The notes beneath the pieces were generated by a model. The model saw nothing but the letters and a program-made list of their open reading frames with translations, was not told the origin of the DNA and searched no databases. Made by a program: the position numbers and the translations under genes. A stretch of 58,243 bases of DNA from Desulfuromonas sp. (GTDB lineage Bacteria > Desulfobacterota > Desulfuromonadia > Desulfuromonadales > UBA2294). The stretch lies in contig PKUH01000087.1 of assembly GCA_002869615.1 (NCBI GenBank), positions 1-58,243 on the forward strand, written 5' to 3'. Of this stretch, positions 17,315-25,254 are shown in pieces. How positions within the stretch are numbered: the first letter of the stretch is position 1; the number at the start of each line of letters is the position of its first letter.

Positions 17315-18502
17315 CTACTCTTCACAAAGGACCGCTCCGGCAACCTGGTCAGCAAACTTGCGACAGGACTCCATATTCTCGTCCGTCGGCGTGAAGCGGA
17401 ACGAGAGTGAATCGGCTGCCAGTTTGAATTTAAGACCGGCCAACCGCTGTTCGACCATCTTGACCGCTTCGCCGCTCCAGCCGAAGGAGCCGAAAACCGC
17501 AGCGAGCCGGCTGTTTGGAGTGACCGAGGATATCAGCGACAGGGCGTGCCAGACATGCGGCGGTGCATCTCGCTGAATCGTCGGTGTCCCGATCAGGAGA
17601 ACATCGGCCTGTTCAAGAGCATTGCGATAATCATCATCGCGCATATCACTCAGACCAAAACGGATCACTTCAAGCCCTTGCCCCTCAAGTTCTTTTTGCA
17701 CGACGTCAGCCATATCTCCGGTATTGCCGTGGCTCGACAGCACCGCCATCACCGCCTTTGGTTTTTCGCCCCGGGGTGGCGGTGCCGCCCAACGCTTGTA
17801 GGCACTGATTGCACCTTTACCGGTTTCGCGCCGGATCGGCCCGTGTGAAGGGCAGACCATCCTGATCGGCAATCCTTCAAGCTTGGCCGTCGCATCACGG
17901 ATCTTGTCCTTGAACGGCCGCATGATACAGTCAAAATAGAAAAAGAAATCGTACGAAAAATCAGCAATCTGATCATCGAAAATTTTGTCCGGACAGTAAT
18001 GCGAACCGAAGGCATCACACGGAAAAAGAAGTTCGTCCTCAACCAGGTACGTGAACATGGTGTCGGGCCAATGGAGATAGGGAGCGAGAATGAACCGGAG
18101 GGTTTTCCCTCCGAGATCGACCTCTTCACCTTCACTGACAACATGACAGTTGAAATCGCGATTGAGCAGCTGCTTGAGGAAATTCTCGGCCGCCTTGGTG
18201 CAATAGACGGTAATATCCGGATTGGCCTCGAGGAGGTTAACGACCGAACCGGAATGATCCGGTTCGGTATGATTGACGACAACGATATCAACCTTGGCCG
18301 GATCAATTTTCTCGCCAACCTTTGCCAGGAAATCGTCGGCAAAAGTTGCCTTGACCGTATCAATCAGAGCCGTTTTCTCCGATCCCTGAATCAGGTATGA
18401 GTTATAAGTCGTCCCGTTGTGTGTCGGGAACAGATCATCAAAAACCTTAAGGTCCGGGTGTGGAACCCCGACCCAGTGTACGGCATCACAAACTTCAATC
18501 AC
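17315..18502 (-). CDS. Flavodiiron protein (FprA family; oxygen/NO reductase)
   Basis: This protein of about 395 residues combines a metallo-beta-lactamase-like diiron domain with a C-terminal flavodoxin domain. Diiron ligands are visible as H78-x-E80-x-D82-H83, H144, D163 and H220; the FMN-binding loop is SSHGNTGD (256-263). It reduces O2 or NO in the cytoplasm of anaerobes, usually with electrons from rubredoxin. The GTG at 18502 has no nearby ribosome site. The only strong one (AAGGAG, 18526-18531) fits an ATT codon at 18517-18515, which would add LDKA-type residues seen in homologues; see findings. Confidence 0.95.
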   Translation of the reverse strand: MIEVCDAVHWVGVPHPDLKVFDDLFPTHNGTTYNSYLIQGSEKTALIDTVKATFADDFLAKVGEKIDPAKVDIVVVNHTEPDHSGSVVNLLEANPDITVYCTKAAENFLKQLLNRDFNCHVVSEGEEVDLGGKTLRFILAPYLHWPDTMFTYLVEDELLFPCDAFGSHYCPDKIFDDQIADFSYDFFFYFDCIMRPFKDKIRDATAKLEGLPIRMVCPSHGPIRRETGKGAISAYKRWAAPPPRGEKPKAVMAVLSSHGNTGDMADVVQKELEGQGLEVIRFGLSDMRDDDYRNALEQADVLLIGTPTIQRDAPPHVWHALSLISSVTPNSRLAAVFGSFGWSGEAVKMVEQRLAGLKFKLAADSLSFRFTPTDENMESCRKFADQVAGAVLCEE

Positions 18503-18565
18503 GGCCTTGTCGAGAATTGCAAACTCTCCTTTACAAGAATTAATTACTAATTCGGATAACTATAA

Positions 18566-18694
18566 TCACTCTTCGGCATTCTGACAAGTCCGGTCATCGA
18601 AATATTGCCGGATGACGGTGAAGTCGTCGACTCCGGCAAGCAGTAGCTGCGCTGATATCTCAACCGCGGCAACGGCACCAGCTTTCTGACCCAC
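18566..18694 (-). CDS. Doubtful small ORF between the DAHP synthase and flavodiiron genes
   Basis: A 42-codon GTG-initiated frame (ending ...FDDRTCQNAEE) fills the 207-bp gap between the two minus-strand genes. Its composition is protein-like (AGAVAAVEISAQLLLAGVDD), but there is no ribosome site, and the frame begins 16 nt after the aroF stop. It could be a coding remnant. A hairpin TTTCTG/CAGAAA overlaps its start. Confidence 0.2.
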   Translation of the reverse strand: MGQKAGAVAAVEISAQLLLAGVDDFTVIRQYFDDRTCQNAEE

Positions 18695-18709
18695 CAGAAA
18701 TCAGCATGA

Positions 18710-19741
18710 TTACGCTTCAGGCGAATCGGGCTGATTGACAAGAAAATCGATGAGTCTGCCGGTCTCTTTCATAAAGCTGCCGAACTCAACGCCCGGCAAG
18801 CTTTGGGCGCCATCGCAGAGCGCCTTGTCCGGATCGGGATGAACTTCAACCATGATGCCGTGGGCACCGGCCACCAGGGCGGCCCGGGTCATGACCGGAA
18901 CCAGTGAGCGTTTGCCGGTCGCGTGGCTCGGATCGACGATAATCGGCAGATGAGACATTTCACGGATCAGCGGTACGACTGACAGGTCAAGAGTATTCCG
19001 GGTCGCTTTTTCAAAAGTCCGGATTCCCCGTTCGCAGAGCACGACCTGGCGATTTCCTTCAGCCAGCAGATACTCGGCCGCCGCAAGGAACTCTTCTATC
19101 GTCGCACTCATCCCCCGTTTGAGCAGAACCGGCTTGTCGACCCTGCCGACTTCTTTCAGCAGGTCGAAATTCTGCATGTTGCGGGCGCCGATCTGAAGCA
19201 TATCGGCACATCGACAAACATCGTCAAGCTGATCGATCCGCATCACTTCTGTGACCACCGGCAACCCCGTCGCCGCTCCGGCGCGACGCAACAGCTCGAG
19301 CCCCTCAACACCGAGACCCTGAAAGGAATGCGGTCCGGTCCGGGGCTTGAATGCGCCGCCACGCAGAATACCGGCCCCTGCCTTTTTAACCTGCTCGGCA
19401 GCAGCAAAAATCTGTTCTTCGCTCTCGATCGAACAGGGACCGGCCATTATCACCGGCCGCTGCCCATCACCAATCCGGACGCCGGCAACATCGACCACCG
19501 ATGGTTCCGGATGAAAATCCCTCGATACCAGCTTGTATGGCTTGCTGACATGAATAACTTCACGAACTCCCGGCAACTCACGGATTGTCGTATCATCAAC
19601 ATAACCCTGGTTACCGAGAACCCCGATCGCCGTTCGCAGGCTCCCGGGAATCGGCTCGGCCCGCAGACCCATCGCCTGAACAGCAGCTTCAACAGCATCG
19701 ATCTCGGCATCGGTGGCGTCGTGCGCCATGACAATCAACAT
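18710..19741 (-). CDS. aroF: 3-deoxy-7-phosphoheptulonate (DAHP) synthase
   Basis: This 343-residue enzyme condenses phosphoenolpyruvate with erythrose-4-phosphate, the first step of the shikimate pathway. An N-terminal ferredoxin-like regulatory domain (about 1-75) precedes the TIM barrel, as in the type I-beta family of Thermotoga and Geobacter. Barrel motifs include MAGPCSIES, GGAFKPRTGPHSFQG, LLKRGM and DPSHATGKR. The N-terminal domain suggests feedback control by an aromatic amino acid. GGGAGA 6 nt upstream supports the ATG. The symbol follows common usage for this family in Geobacteraceae. Confidence 0.94.
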   Translation of the reverse strand: MLIVMAHDATDAEIDAVEAAVQAMGLRAEPIPGSLRTAIGVLGNQGYVDDTTIRELPGVREVIHVSKPYKLVSRDFHPEPSVVDVAGVRIGDGQRPVIMAGPCSIESEEQIFAAAEQVKKAGAGILRGGAFKPRTGPHSFQGLGVEGLELLRRAGAATGLPVVTEVMRIDQLDDVCRCADMLQIGARNMQNFDLLKEVGRVDKPVLLKRGMSATIEEFLAAAEYLLAEGNRQVVLCERGIRTFEKATRNTLDLSVVPLIREMSHLPIIVDPSHATGKRSLVPVMTRAALVAGAHGIMVEVHPDPDKALCDGAQSLPGVEFGSFMKETGRLIDFLVNQPDSPEA

Positions 19742-19853
19742 CAGATTTCTCCCTTGCAGTCATTCAACAAACGATCCGGCCCAGGTTCAAACCGGCAGAG
19801 TCTAAGATTATCCGGCAACACTGAAGAATGCAACTGTTTCCACTTTTATCTGT

Positions 19854-19882
19854 TTGGCAAAATGGCCGTTTTCAAGTATCCT
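19854..19882 (+). promoter_or_regulatory. Candidate promoter for the cytochrome-trmB-truD operon
   Basis: TTGGCA (19854-19859), a 17-nt spacer and TATCCT (19877-19882), about 55 nt before the cytochrome start. Confidence 0.4.
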
Positions 19883-19937
19883 TGATGACCCCGGACGCCA
19901 ACGAAGGCCGAGGCCTGTCCGGTAAACGGAGCCCCCG

Positions 19938-20252
19938 ATGAAACTCTTCGCAGGTATTACGATAACGGCGCTGGTTCTGCTGGCGCAGCCGGTTGAAAGC
20001 CGGACCGATGACAGTGCAGCCCTGCGCCTGATCGCCACCCAGGGCTGCCGTGGATGCCATGTTATTGCCGGTCTGGGCGGCAACTTCGGGCCGAACCTGG
20101 ATCAGGTCGGATCCCGGCTGAAACGCTACCAGATTCAACAGAAGCTGATCGATCCCAAAACCGACAACCCGGAATCGGTCATGCCCGACATCAGGCACCT
20201 CTCGCTGGAGGAGCAAATCGTATTGTCCGATTATCTTGCCAGTCTGAAATAA
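19938..20252 (+). CDS. Small monohaem c-type cytochrome
   Basis: This 104-residue exported class I cytochrome has a signal peptide (about 1-21), the haem site C37-R-G-C-H41 and a probable distal ligand M82 in 'ESVMPDI'. It lacks a lipobox, so it should be soluble in the periplasm. The size and 'NFGPNLDQVGSRL' region match short cytochromes linked to terminal oxidases or reductases; the partner is unknown. trmB follows only 17 nt downstream, an unusual operon partner that may reflect chance co-transcription. Confidence 0.92.
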   Translation: MKLFAGITITALVLLAQPVESRTDDSAALRLIATQGCRGCHVIAGLGGNFGPNLDQVGSRLKRYQIQQKLIDPKTDNPESVMPDIRHLSLEEQIVLSDYLASLK

Positions 20253-20269
20253 CCGTACACGGAACCACG

Positions 20270-20971
20270 ATGACCCAACGAATGATTGAAATAAACTCGC
20301 CGTATTTCATTCCGGAAGAGCAGCTGAAATCAGCGGAACCGCTGGCCCGGTTGTTCCCTGGGGATCAGCCGATTGCTCTCGAAATCGGCTGTGGAACCGG
20401 CCATTTTGTTGCCGAATTGGCCACAGCCAACCCGGGGACCAATTATATTGCTATCGATATTTACAACAAGGGCTGTTACAAGACCTGCAAAAAAATCGAG
20501 GCGCAGGGTCTCGAAAACGTACTGGTGATGCGGATCGAAGCACGCTACCTGCTGACCCACTACATCGAAAAACAGAGTCTGGCCGCTGTCTACATTAACT
20601 GCCCAGATCCCTGGCCGAAAAAGAGGCATCGCTCGAGACGACTGGTCAATGAGTCATTCATGGAACTGCTTCTCCACTATCTGGAACCGGAAGGAGATTT
20701 CTACTTCAGCACCGATTTTACCGACTATGCCGAACAGGTTGGGGGCATGCTGCCGAATGCCAGAGGGTATCAAAATTGTCTCGGGACGCCATGGGTCAAC
20801 CATCTGCCGAATTATCCGATTTCAAAGTACATGCAGCGTTTCCTTGATCGCGGACAACCGATCTATTTCATGCATTACCGAAAACTGGGCAACGTGTCCC
20901 TATCCGAACTCTCACAACCCGAGATCCTCTGCGGCTTCCGCTCCCGCTGGGGGCGGGCCGGCAATGAGTGA
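20270..20971 (+). CDS. trmB: tRNA (guanine-N7-)-methyltransferase
   Basis: This 233-residue SAM-dependent enzyme forms m7G46 in tRNA. The SAM motif is EIGCGTG (38-44), and the TrmB signature PDPWPKKRH lies at 112-120. The longest frame starts inside the cytochrome gene, so the ATG at 20270 (MTQRMIEINSPYF) was chosen. Its end overlaps truD (ATG at 20964 before the stop at 20971), indicating translational coupling of two tRNA-modification enzymes. Confidence 0.94.
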   Translation: MTQRMIEINSPYFIPEEQLKSAEPLARLFPGDQPIALEIGCGTGHFVAELATANPGTNYIAIDIYNKGCYKTCKKIEAQGLENVLVMRIEARYLLTHYIEKQSLAAVYINCPDPWPKKRHRSRRLVNESFMELLLHYLEPEGDFYFSTDFTDYAEQVGGMLPNARGYQNCLGTPWVNHLPNYPISKYMQRFLDRGQPIYFMHYRKLGNVSLSELSQPEILCGFRSRWGRAGNE

Positions 20972-22175
20972 GCATTATCTCACAGCGGAGATTCCGGGAA
21001 CTGGCGGTACCATCAAGGAGACCGCTGATGATTTCCATGTCGAGGAGATTCCGCTTTACCAACCTTCCGGCGAAGGAGAACATCTCTACCTGACCGTTGA
21101 AAAGAAAGACCTGACGACCCAGCAATTGCTGCGTCATGCCGCCCAAACTTTCAAGGTCCAGGAACGGGAGATCGGATATGCCGGGCTCAAGGACGCGAAG
21201 GCGACAACCATCCAGACAATCTCTCTGCCGCTGGTTGAACCGGACCAGGCGGAGCGGATAGAAACCGGGCAGATCAGTATGGTTTCGGCGCGGCGGCATC
21301 GCAACAAGCTGCGGCCCGGGCATCTGCTCGGCAACCGCTTTCAAATCCGGATTGCCGATCCGGAGCCGGATGCCCTGGAGCGGGCCCGAACAATTCTCGA
21401 GATCCTCGAAAAGAGAGGGATGCCGAACTACTTTGGCCGCCAACGTTACGGGATTCTCGGCAATTCCCATCTGGTCGGTCGATCGATCATGAAGCAGGAT
21501 TACGAAACAGGTTGCCGCCTGGTGATCGGCGACCCGGAATTGATCGAACATCCGGCCTGGAAAGAAGCCGCTGAGCTGTTTTTATCAGGCGACCTGCAAA
21601 AGGCAGTTGAGCGCCTTCCCCGACACTGCCGTTACGAACGGCAGGTTATCACCGACCTCATCCGTGGACGCAGCGCCAAAAAGACACTCCTTGGTCTGCC
21701 GCGCAACATGCTCAGGCTTTACCTTTCAGCCTGCCAGTCTTCCCTGTTCGACCGAATCATCGACATGCGTCTGGCAACAATCGATAAAATCTGGCCTGGC
21801 GACATCGCCTACAAGCACCAGAATGGAGCCTGTTTCAGAGTTGAAAACGAATCGGCCGAACAGCAGCGGGCCGACAGCTTTGAAATCAGTGCAACAGCTC
21901 CCCTTTTTGGCCATAAAACCATGCTGGCCAGAAGCCAGAGCGGGATCATTGAAGAATCCCTGCTCGAAAAAGAAAAATTGCAGTTGGGTGATTTCAAACT
22001 TGGCCGCGGTCTCGACATGCCGGGAGAACGCCGGCCGATTCGTATCCCGGTTTCCGACATTGAGATCGAGATGGAGCAGAAAGATCTGTTACTTCGATTT
22101 GCTCTTCCAAAAGGGAGCTTTGCGACCAGCCTGCTGCGGGAAGTAACGAAATCCATTTCTCCGCACATTCAATGA
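20964..22175 (+). CDS. truD: tRNA pseudouridine(13) synthase
   Basis: This 403-residue enzyme isomerises U13 of tRNA-Glu. The TruD signature G-L-K-D77-A-K-A-T-T-I-Q contains the catalytic Asp, and 'GMPNYFGRQRYG' precedes the TRUD insertion domain. The longest frame extends back through trmB; the ATG at 20964 is taken because TruD homologues start there and it lies in the 8-nt overlap with trmB. No strong terminator follows. Confidence 0.95.
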   Translation: MSEHYLTAEIPGTGGTIKETADDFHVEEIPLYQPSGEGEHLYLTVEKKDLTTQQLLRHAAQTFKVQEREIGYAGLKDAKATTIQTISLPLVEPDQAERIETGQISMVSARRHRNKLRPGHLLGNRFQIRIADPEPDALERARTILEILEKRGMPNYFGRQRYGILGNSHLVGRSIMKQDYETGCRLVIGDPELIEHPAWKEAAELFLSGDLQKAVERLPRHCRYERQVITDLIRGRSAKKTLLGLPRNMLRLYLSACQSSLFDRIIDMRLATIDKIWPGDIAYKHQNGACFRVENESAEQQRADSFEISATAPLFGHKTMLARSQSGIIEESLLEKEKLQLGDFKLGRGLDMPGERRPIRIPVSDIEIEMEQKDLLLRFALPKGSFATSLLREVTKSISPHIQ

Positions 22176-22272
22176 CGCCCGGTTACGGGTAAACATAATT
22201 GAACACTGGTTCTGCATGTTTGTGCAGTTGCATTTCGGTTGCGGACACGAAAACAGTCCCGGGTTCTGATTT

Positions 22273-22383
22273 TCACAGCAACAGCCGCTTTCTCGCATTC
22301 TCTCCAGGGAATCCCTCGTTTATGTAATTTTCAACAATATCAACAGCACGACCATGCTCACGCTGATCCTTGATCAGGTATTT
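22273..22383 (-). pseudogene. Possible coding remnant
   Basis: An open stretch of 36 codons without a start codon reads KYLIKDQREHGRAVDIVENY, then INEGFPGENARKRLLL and a stop. It has the amphipathic, charged composition of a real protein C-terminus, unlike the flanking sequence, and is preceded in frame by TAA. It may be the tail of a decayed gene. The family is not recognised. Confidence 0.3.
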
Positions 22384-22441
22384 TTAGCGACGGGAAGAAC
22401 GCATTCAATAATAAAAATCTCACTTAAAGAGCTCCATTAAA

Positions 22442-22470
22442 TTGACACCTGCTTCACTTTTTGCTAAAAG
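22442..22470 (+). promoter_or_regulatory. Candidate promoter
   Basis: TTGACA (22442-22447), a 17-nt spacer and TAAAAG (22465-22470), 42 nt before the isomerase start. Confidence 0.4.
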
Positions 22471-22512
22471 AAATGCGAAAATAAAACGGTTTTTTACTCG
22501 GGATAAATACTG

Positions 22513-23343
22513 ATGAAGCTCATTCTTTCCGCCGGATCGCTTTACACCTTGCCGATGCACCATGTTTTCGAACTGGCCCGGCGAACCGGCTTTGACGGAA
22601 TGGAAGTCATTATCAACCAGGATTTTCAGTACGGCCGCAACCTCGACCTGCTCAATGAACTGAAGCAGATAATGCCGATCACCTCCCTGCACGCCCCGTT
22701 CATCATCCTCGACAACTGGGGAAACAAGGTTGACCAGCTGCGCAAAACAGCCGATCTTGCCATCGAGGCCGACATCCCGTTAGTTACATTCCACCCCCCT
22801 TCCTGGGCGGCCATGGAATGGAGATTTCTCCGTTTTATGCGTTCGGTTGATGATTTCCAGGAAGAGATCGGCCAGAACCTCGTGACGATTACAATCGAGA
22901 ACATGCCACACACCGGACCGCTCAAAACAAGTACCTACATGATGAACAATACGCGAAACCTGATTGACTTCATGCAGCAGCACAACCTGTTCCTGACATT
23001 CGACACGGCTCACATGGGGACAGCCAACACAAATTTCCTGATCGACTTTCACCAATTTTACGATTCCGGAATGATGCGGCACATTCACTTTTCCGATTAC
23101 ACAAACGGCCGGGAACATCTTTTGCCGGGACACGGTTCATTACCGCTGACCCGGTTTCTGAATCACCTGCGGGAAACCGATTATGACCGGACCATTACTC
23201 TCGAATTATCCCCACAGGAATTCCCGGAGGAAGAAGAACTGATTCTTGATGTTCTGGGCGAGGTCCACGATTATTTATGCCGTGAAACGAGAAAAGCGGA
23301 AGGGCGCGAAGAGTGCAAGGTCATCCAGATGTATCAGGTGTAG
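22513..23343 (+). CDS. Sugar phosphate isomerase/epimerase family protein (xylose isomerase-like TIM barrel)
   Basis: The 276-residue protein has the AP-endonuclease-2/xylose isomerase-like barrel pattern: 'FDGMEVIIN' (strand 1-2), 'SLHAPF', 'LVTFHPP', 'TIENMP', 'FDTAHMG', 'HIHFSDY' and 'TLELSP', with the Glu, His and Asp metal ligands in the usual places. The substrate cannot be deduced; the family includes sugar isomerases, hydroxypyruvate isomerase-like enzymes and DNA endonuclease IV-like folds. The ATG follows CGGGA. It is convergent with the UspA gene, 14 nt apart. Confidence 0.85.
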   Translation: MKLILSAGSLYTLPMHHVFELARRTGFDGMEVIINQDFQYGRNLDLLNELKQIMPITSLHAPFIILDNWGNKVDQLRKTADLAIEADIPLVTFHPPSWAAMEWRFLRFMRSVDDFQEEIGQNLVTITIENMPHTGPLKTSTYMMNNTRNLIDFMQQHNLFLTFDTAHMGTANTNFLIDFHQFYDSGMMRHIHFSDYTNGREHLLPGHGSLPLTRFLNHLRETDYDRTITLELSPQEFPEEEELILDVLGEVHDYLCRETRKAEGREECKVIQMYQV

Positions 23344-23357
23344 GTTTGATCTCTCTA

Positions 23358-23807
23358 TCAGCGTACAACGTATACCGAAACATGAGCGTGCAATGCAACA
23401 TCAATCGAAACTGAGCCCTGCAAAGCTCTTTTGACCCGCCCTTTTCCGGATGAGCCGATCACAATCACATCACATTCTCTTTCTTCGGCAACCCTGATAA
23501 TCTCTTCAGCCGGATCGCCATAGGCAATAACACTCTCAAATCCGATTTCCGCCTCTCGAGCCGCCTTTTCAATGACATAGAACATCTGCTTGCGAATAGA
23601 CTCATGATCGGAGACCATGCGGTCATCCGGAACAGCAAGAGAATCGACCGCCGGAGCATCCGATTTCGGCAACACCAGGACGGCATAGATGCGGCTCTTG
23701 ACCCTCCCGCGCGAAATGGTGGCCATCCGCACCGCTTCTTCAGCCGCCTTGTCGGATTGGGGAGAACCATCGATTGCAACAACAATTTTTTTACTCAGAT
23801 TCAGCAT
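23358..23807 (-). CDS. Universal stress protein (UspA family, ATP-binding type)
   Basis: This 149-residue cytosolic protein has VVAIDGSPQSDKA near the N-terminus (D13) and the nucleotide loop G-S-S-G-x9-G-S near residues 117-131. That G-2x-G-9x-G[ST] pattern marks the ATP-binding subgroup. Usp proteins modulate survival under stress or stationary phase; no partner gene is adjacent. The upstream region is shared with the divergent IclR gene. Confidence 0.92.
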   Translation of the reverse strand: MLNLSKKIVVAIDGSPQSDKAAEEAVRMATISRGRVKSRIYAVLVLPKSDAPAVDSLAVPDDRMVSDHESIRKQMFYVIEKAAREAEIGFESVIAYGDPAEEIIRVAEERECDVIVIGSSGKGRVKRALQGSVSIDVALHAHVSVYVVR

Positions 23808-23910
23808 AAGCGCGTTCCGTTAAATGAATTTGGGTTCAATCTAGCGAACGGGCACCAACCTGTCAACAACTCACGGGAGAAAACAAAAAGAGGAAAAAAG
23901 TAGCGGTCTG

Positions 23911-23939
23911 TTGACATTTTTAAAACAACATTTTATTAT
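23911..23939 (+). promoter_or_regulatory. Near-consensus sigma-70 promoter, distal
   Basis: TTGACA (23911-23916), a 17-nt spacer and TATTAT (23934-23939). It is the best promoter match seen in the window and starts about 175 nt before the IclR gene. Confidence 0.55.
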
Positions 23940-24038
23940 TCACAAACCAGACATCAGAAGGGAGCTTTATCCGGTTTCAGTCAGCTAGTTGCAAGGGTTC
24001 GGTGGCCTGGAACAGATTTCTCATTTTTTGCTTTATAT

Positions 24039-24068
24039 TTGACAACCTCCCACTGATTCCATTATAAC
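24039..24068 (+). promoter_or_regulatory. Candidate promoter of the IclR gene, proximal
   Basis: TTGACA (24039-24044), an 18-nt spacer and TATAAC (24063-24068), about 54 nt before the start. Confidence 0.5.
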
Positions 24069-24121
24069 TCATCAGGTGTAATGACCTGAATTCAGGAAGG
24101 CAAGAGGGGCTCGCAAAACAC

Positions 24122-24904
24122 ATGGCCAGAAAAGAAAAATCGGAATATATCATTCAGGCAGTTTCCCATGCTCTCGATCTTCTCGAACAGTTCCACGACG
24201 ATGTTGACGAACTCGGCGTCACCGAACTGAGTAAAAGGTTGAAACTGCACAAGAACAACGTCTTTCGCCTTCTGGCAACGCTTGAATCGCGCGGTTATAT
24301 CGAACAGAACCGGGCAACCGAGAACTACCGTCTCGGCCTCAAGTCCCTTGAACTCGGCCAGACCTTTATCAAGCAGATGGGCTTGCTCCGGCAAGCCAAG
24401 CCGATTCTCGAGAAACTGGTCGAGGATTGCAACGAGACCTCCTATGTCTCGATTTTCAAGGAAACGCATAGCGTTTACCTGGACGTTATCGAAACAGATC
24501 TGACGGTTCGGGTCGTCTCCCGGGTCGGCTCTCGGTTGCCAGCCTACTGCACCGCCTCTGGGAAAATGCACCTTTCACATTTATCGGAAGAGGAATTGCT
24601 GGAAATATTCCCTGACGAGGAGATGAAGTCATTTACACCGAACACCCTCGCCAAACGTTCCGATCTCTTTGCCGAGCTGGAAAAAATTGCCGCGCAGGGT
24701 TACGCCATCGACAACGAAGAACTCGATCCGGGTGTCCGTTGTATCGCTGCTCCGATTCGCGACTACACGCGCCGGATTGTCGGCGCGATCAGTATCTCCG
24801 GCCCTTCGATGCGCCTGACCGACGAACGGATTGAAAATGAGCTCATCCCTCTCGCTGTCAAATCGAGCGAGGAGCTTTCAACCCGCCTCGGCTTCCACAA
24901 GTAG
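24122..24904 (+). CDS. IclR-family transcriptional regulator
   Basis: The 260-residue regulator has an N-terminal winged helix-turn-helix (about 8-75: HALDLLEQF ... LGVTELSKRLKLHKNNVFRLLATLE) and a C-terminal IclR effector domain (about 80-255) with 'SRVGSRLPAYCTASGKMHLS' and 'VRCIAAPIRD'. IclR proteins usually control catabolic genes and bind small aromatic or organic acids; the ligand and targets are unknown. It has two promoter candidates and its own terminator, so it is probably a single-gene unit. Confidence 0.94.
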   Translation: MARKEKSEYIIQAVSHALDLLEQFHDDVDELGVTELSKRLKLHKNNVFRLLATLESRGYIEQNRATENYRLGLKSLELGQTFIKQMGLLRQAKPILEKLVEDCNETSYVSIFKETHSVYLDVIETDLTVRVVSRVGSRLPAYCTASGKMHLSHLSEEELLEIFPDEEMKSFTPNTLAKRSDLFAELEKIAAQGYAIDNEELDPGVRCIAAPIRDYTRRIVGAISISGPSMRLTDERIENELIPLAVKSSEELSTRLGFHK

Positions 24905-24924
24905 TACGAACCTGGGTATATTTC

Positions 24925-24960
24925 AAAAGGCCTTTCCATACAGCGGAAAGGCCTTTTTTA
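24925..24960 (+). terminator. Rho-independent terminator after the IclR gene
   Basis: A perfect 13-bp stem AAAAGGCCTTTCC/GGAAAGGCCTTTT with a short loop, followed by T residues. Confidence 0.93.
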
Positions 24961-25254
24961 TAAAAAGACAACACATCACCCGTTCGCACCTTCCCACTCA
25001 AGAATCCGGCACATCCTGGCTATAGCTACTGACCGAAACTCTCGCGATTCTTTAGACCTGCCCCCCCAGGCTCAATATCCCGACCAGGCCTCCTGCAATG
25101 ATTAGCAAGGCCCATGACACCCTATCCTAATTGACAAAACCGCCGACACTGATAAACTTGAACTGTATAAAATTACTGCAAAAATCAGCTTTTTCCATGC
25201 AGAAACGTATCATTTTACGGGACCTGAAGAGAGCATAAATGCGACCATTCAGAT
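24961..25254. other. Gene-poor region before the hydrolase gene
   Basis: Promoter-like CCGACA (25143-25148), a 17-nt spacer and TATAAA (25166-25171) could serve the hydrolase. On the minus strand a 22-codon hydrophobic frame (GTG 25120 to TAA 25052, SWALLIIAGGLVGILSLGGQ) follows an AGGATAGG sequence. It could be a tiny membrane peptide or a remnant; evidence is weak. Confidence 0.3.

Larger units (their letters stand above)
22176..22512. other. 337-bp gene-free region
   Basis: It holds a possible coding remnant on the minus strand (22273-22383) and a candidate promoter (22442-22470) for the isomerase gene. Nothing else recognisable was seen. Confidence 0.5.
23808..24121. other. 314-bp divergent intergenic region
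   Basis: Between the divergent uspA-type and IclR genes lie two good plus-strand promoter candidates (23911-23939 and 24039-24068). Nothing coding was seen. Confidence 0.5.
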
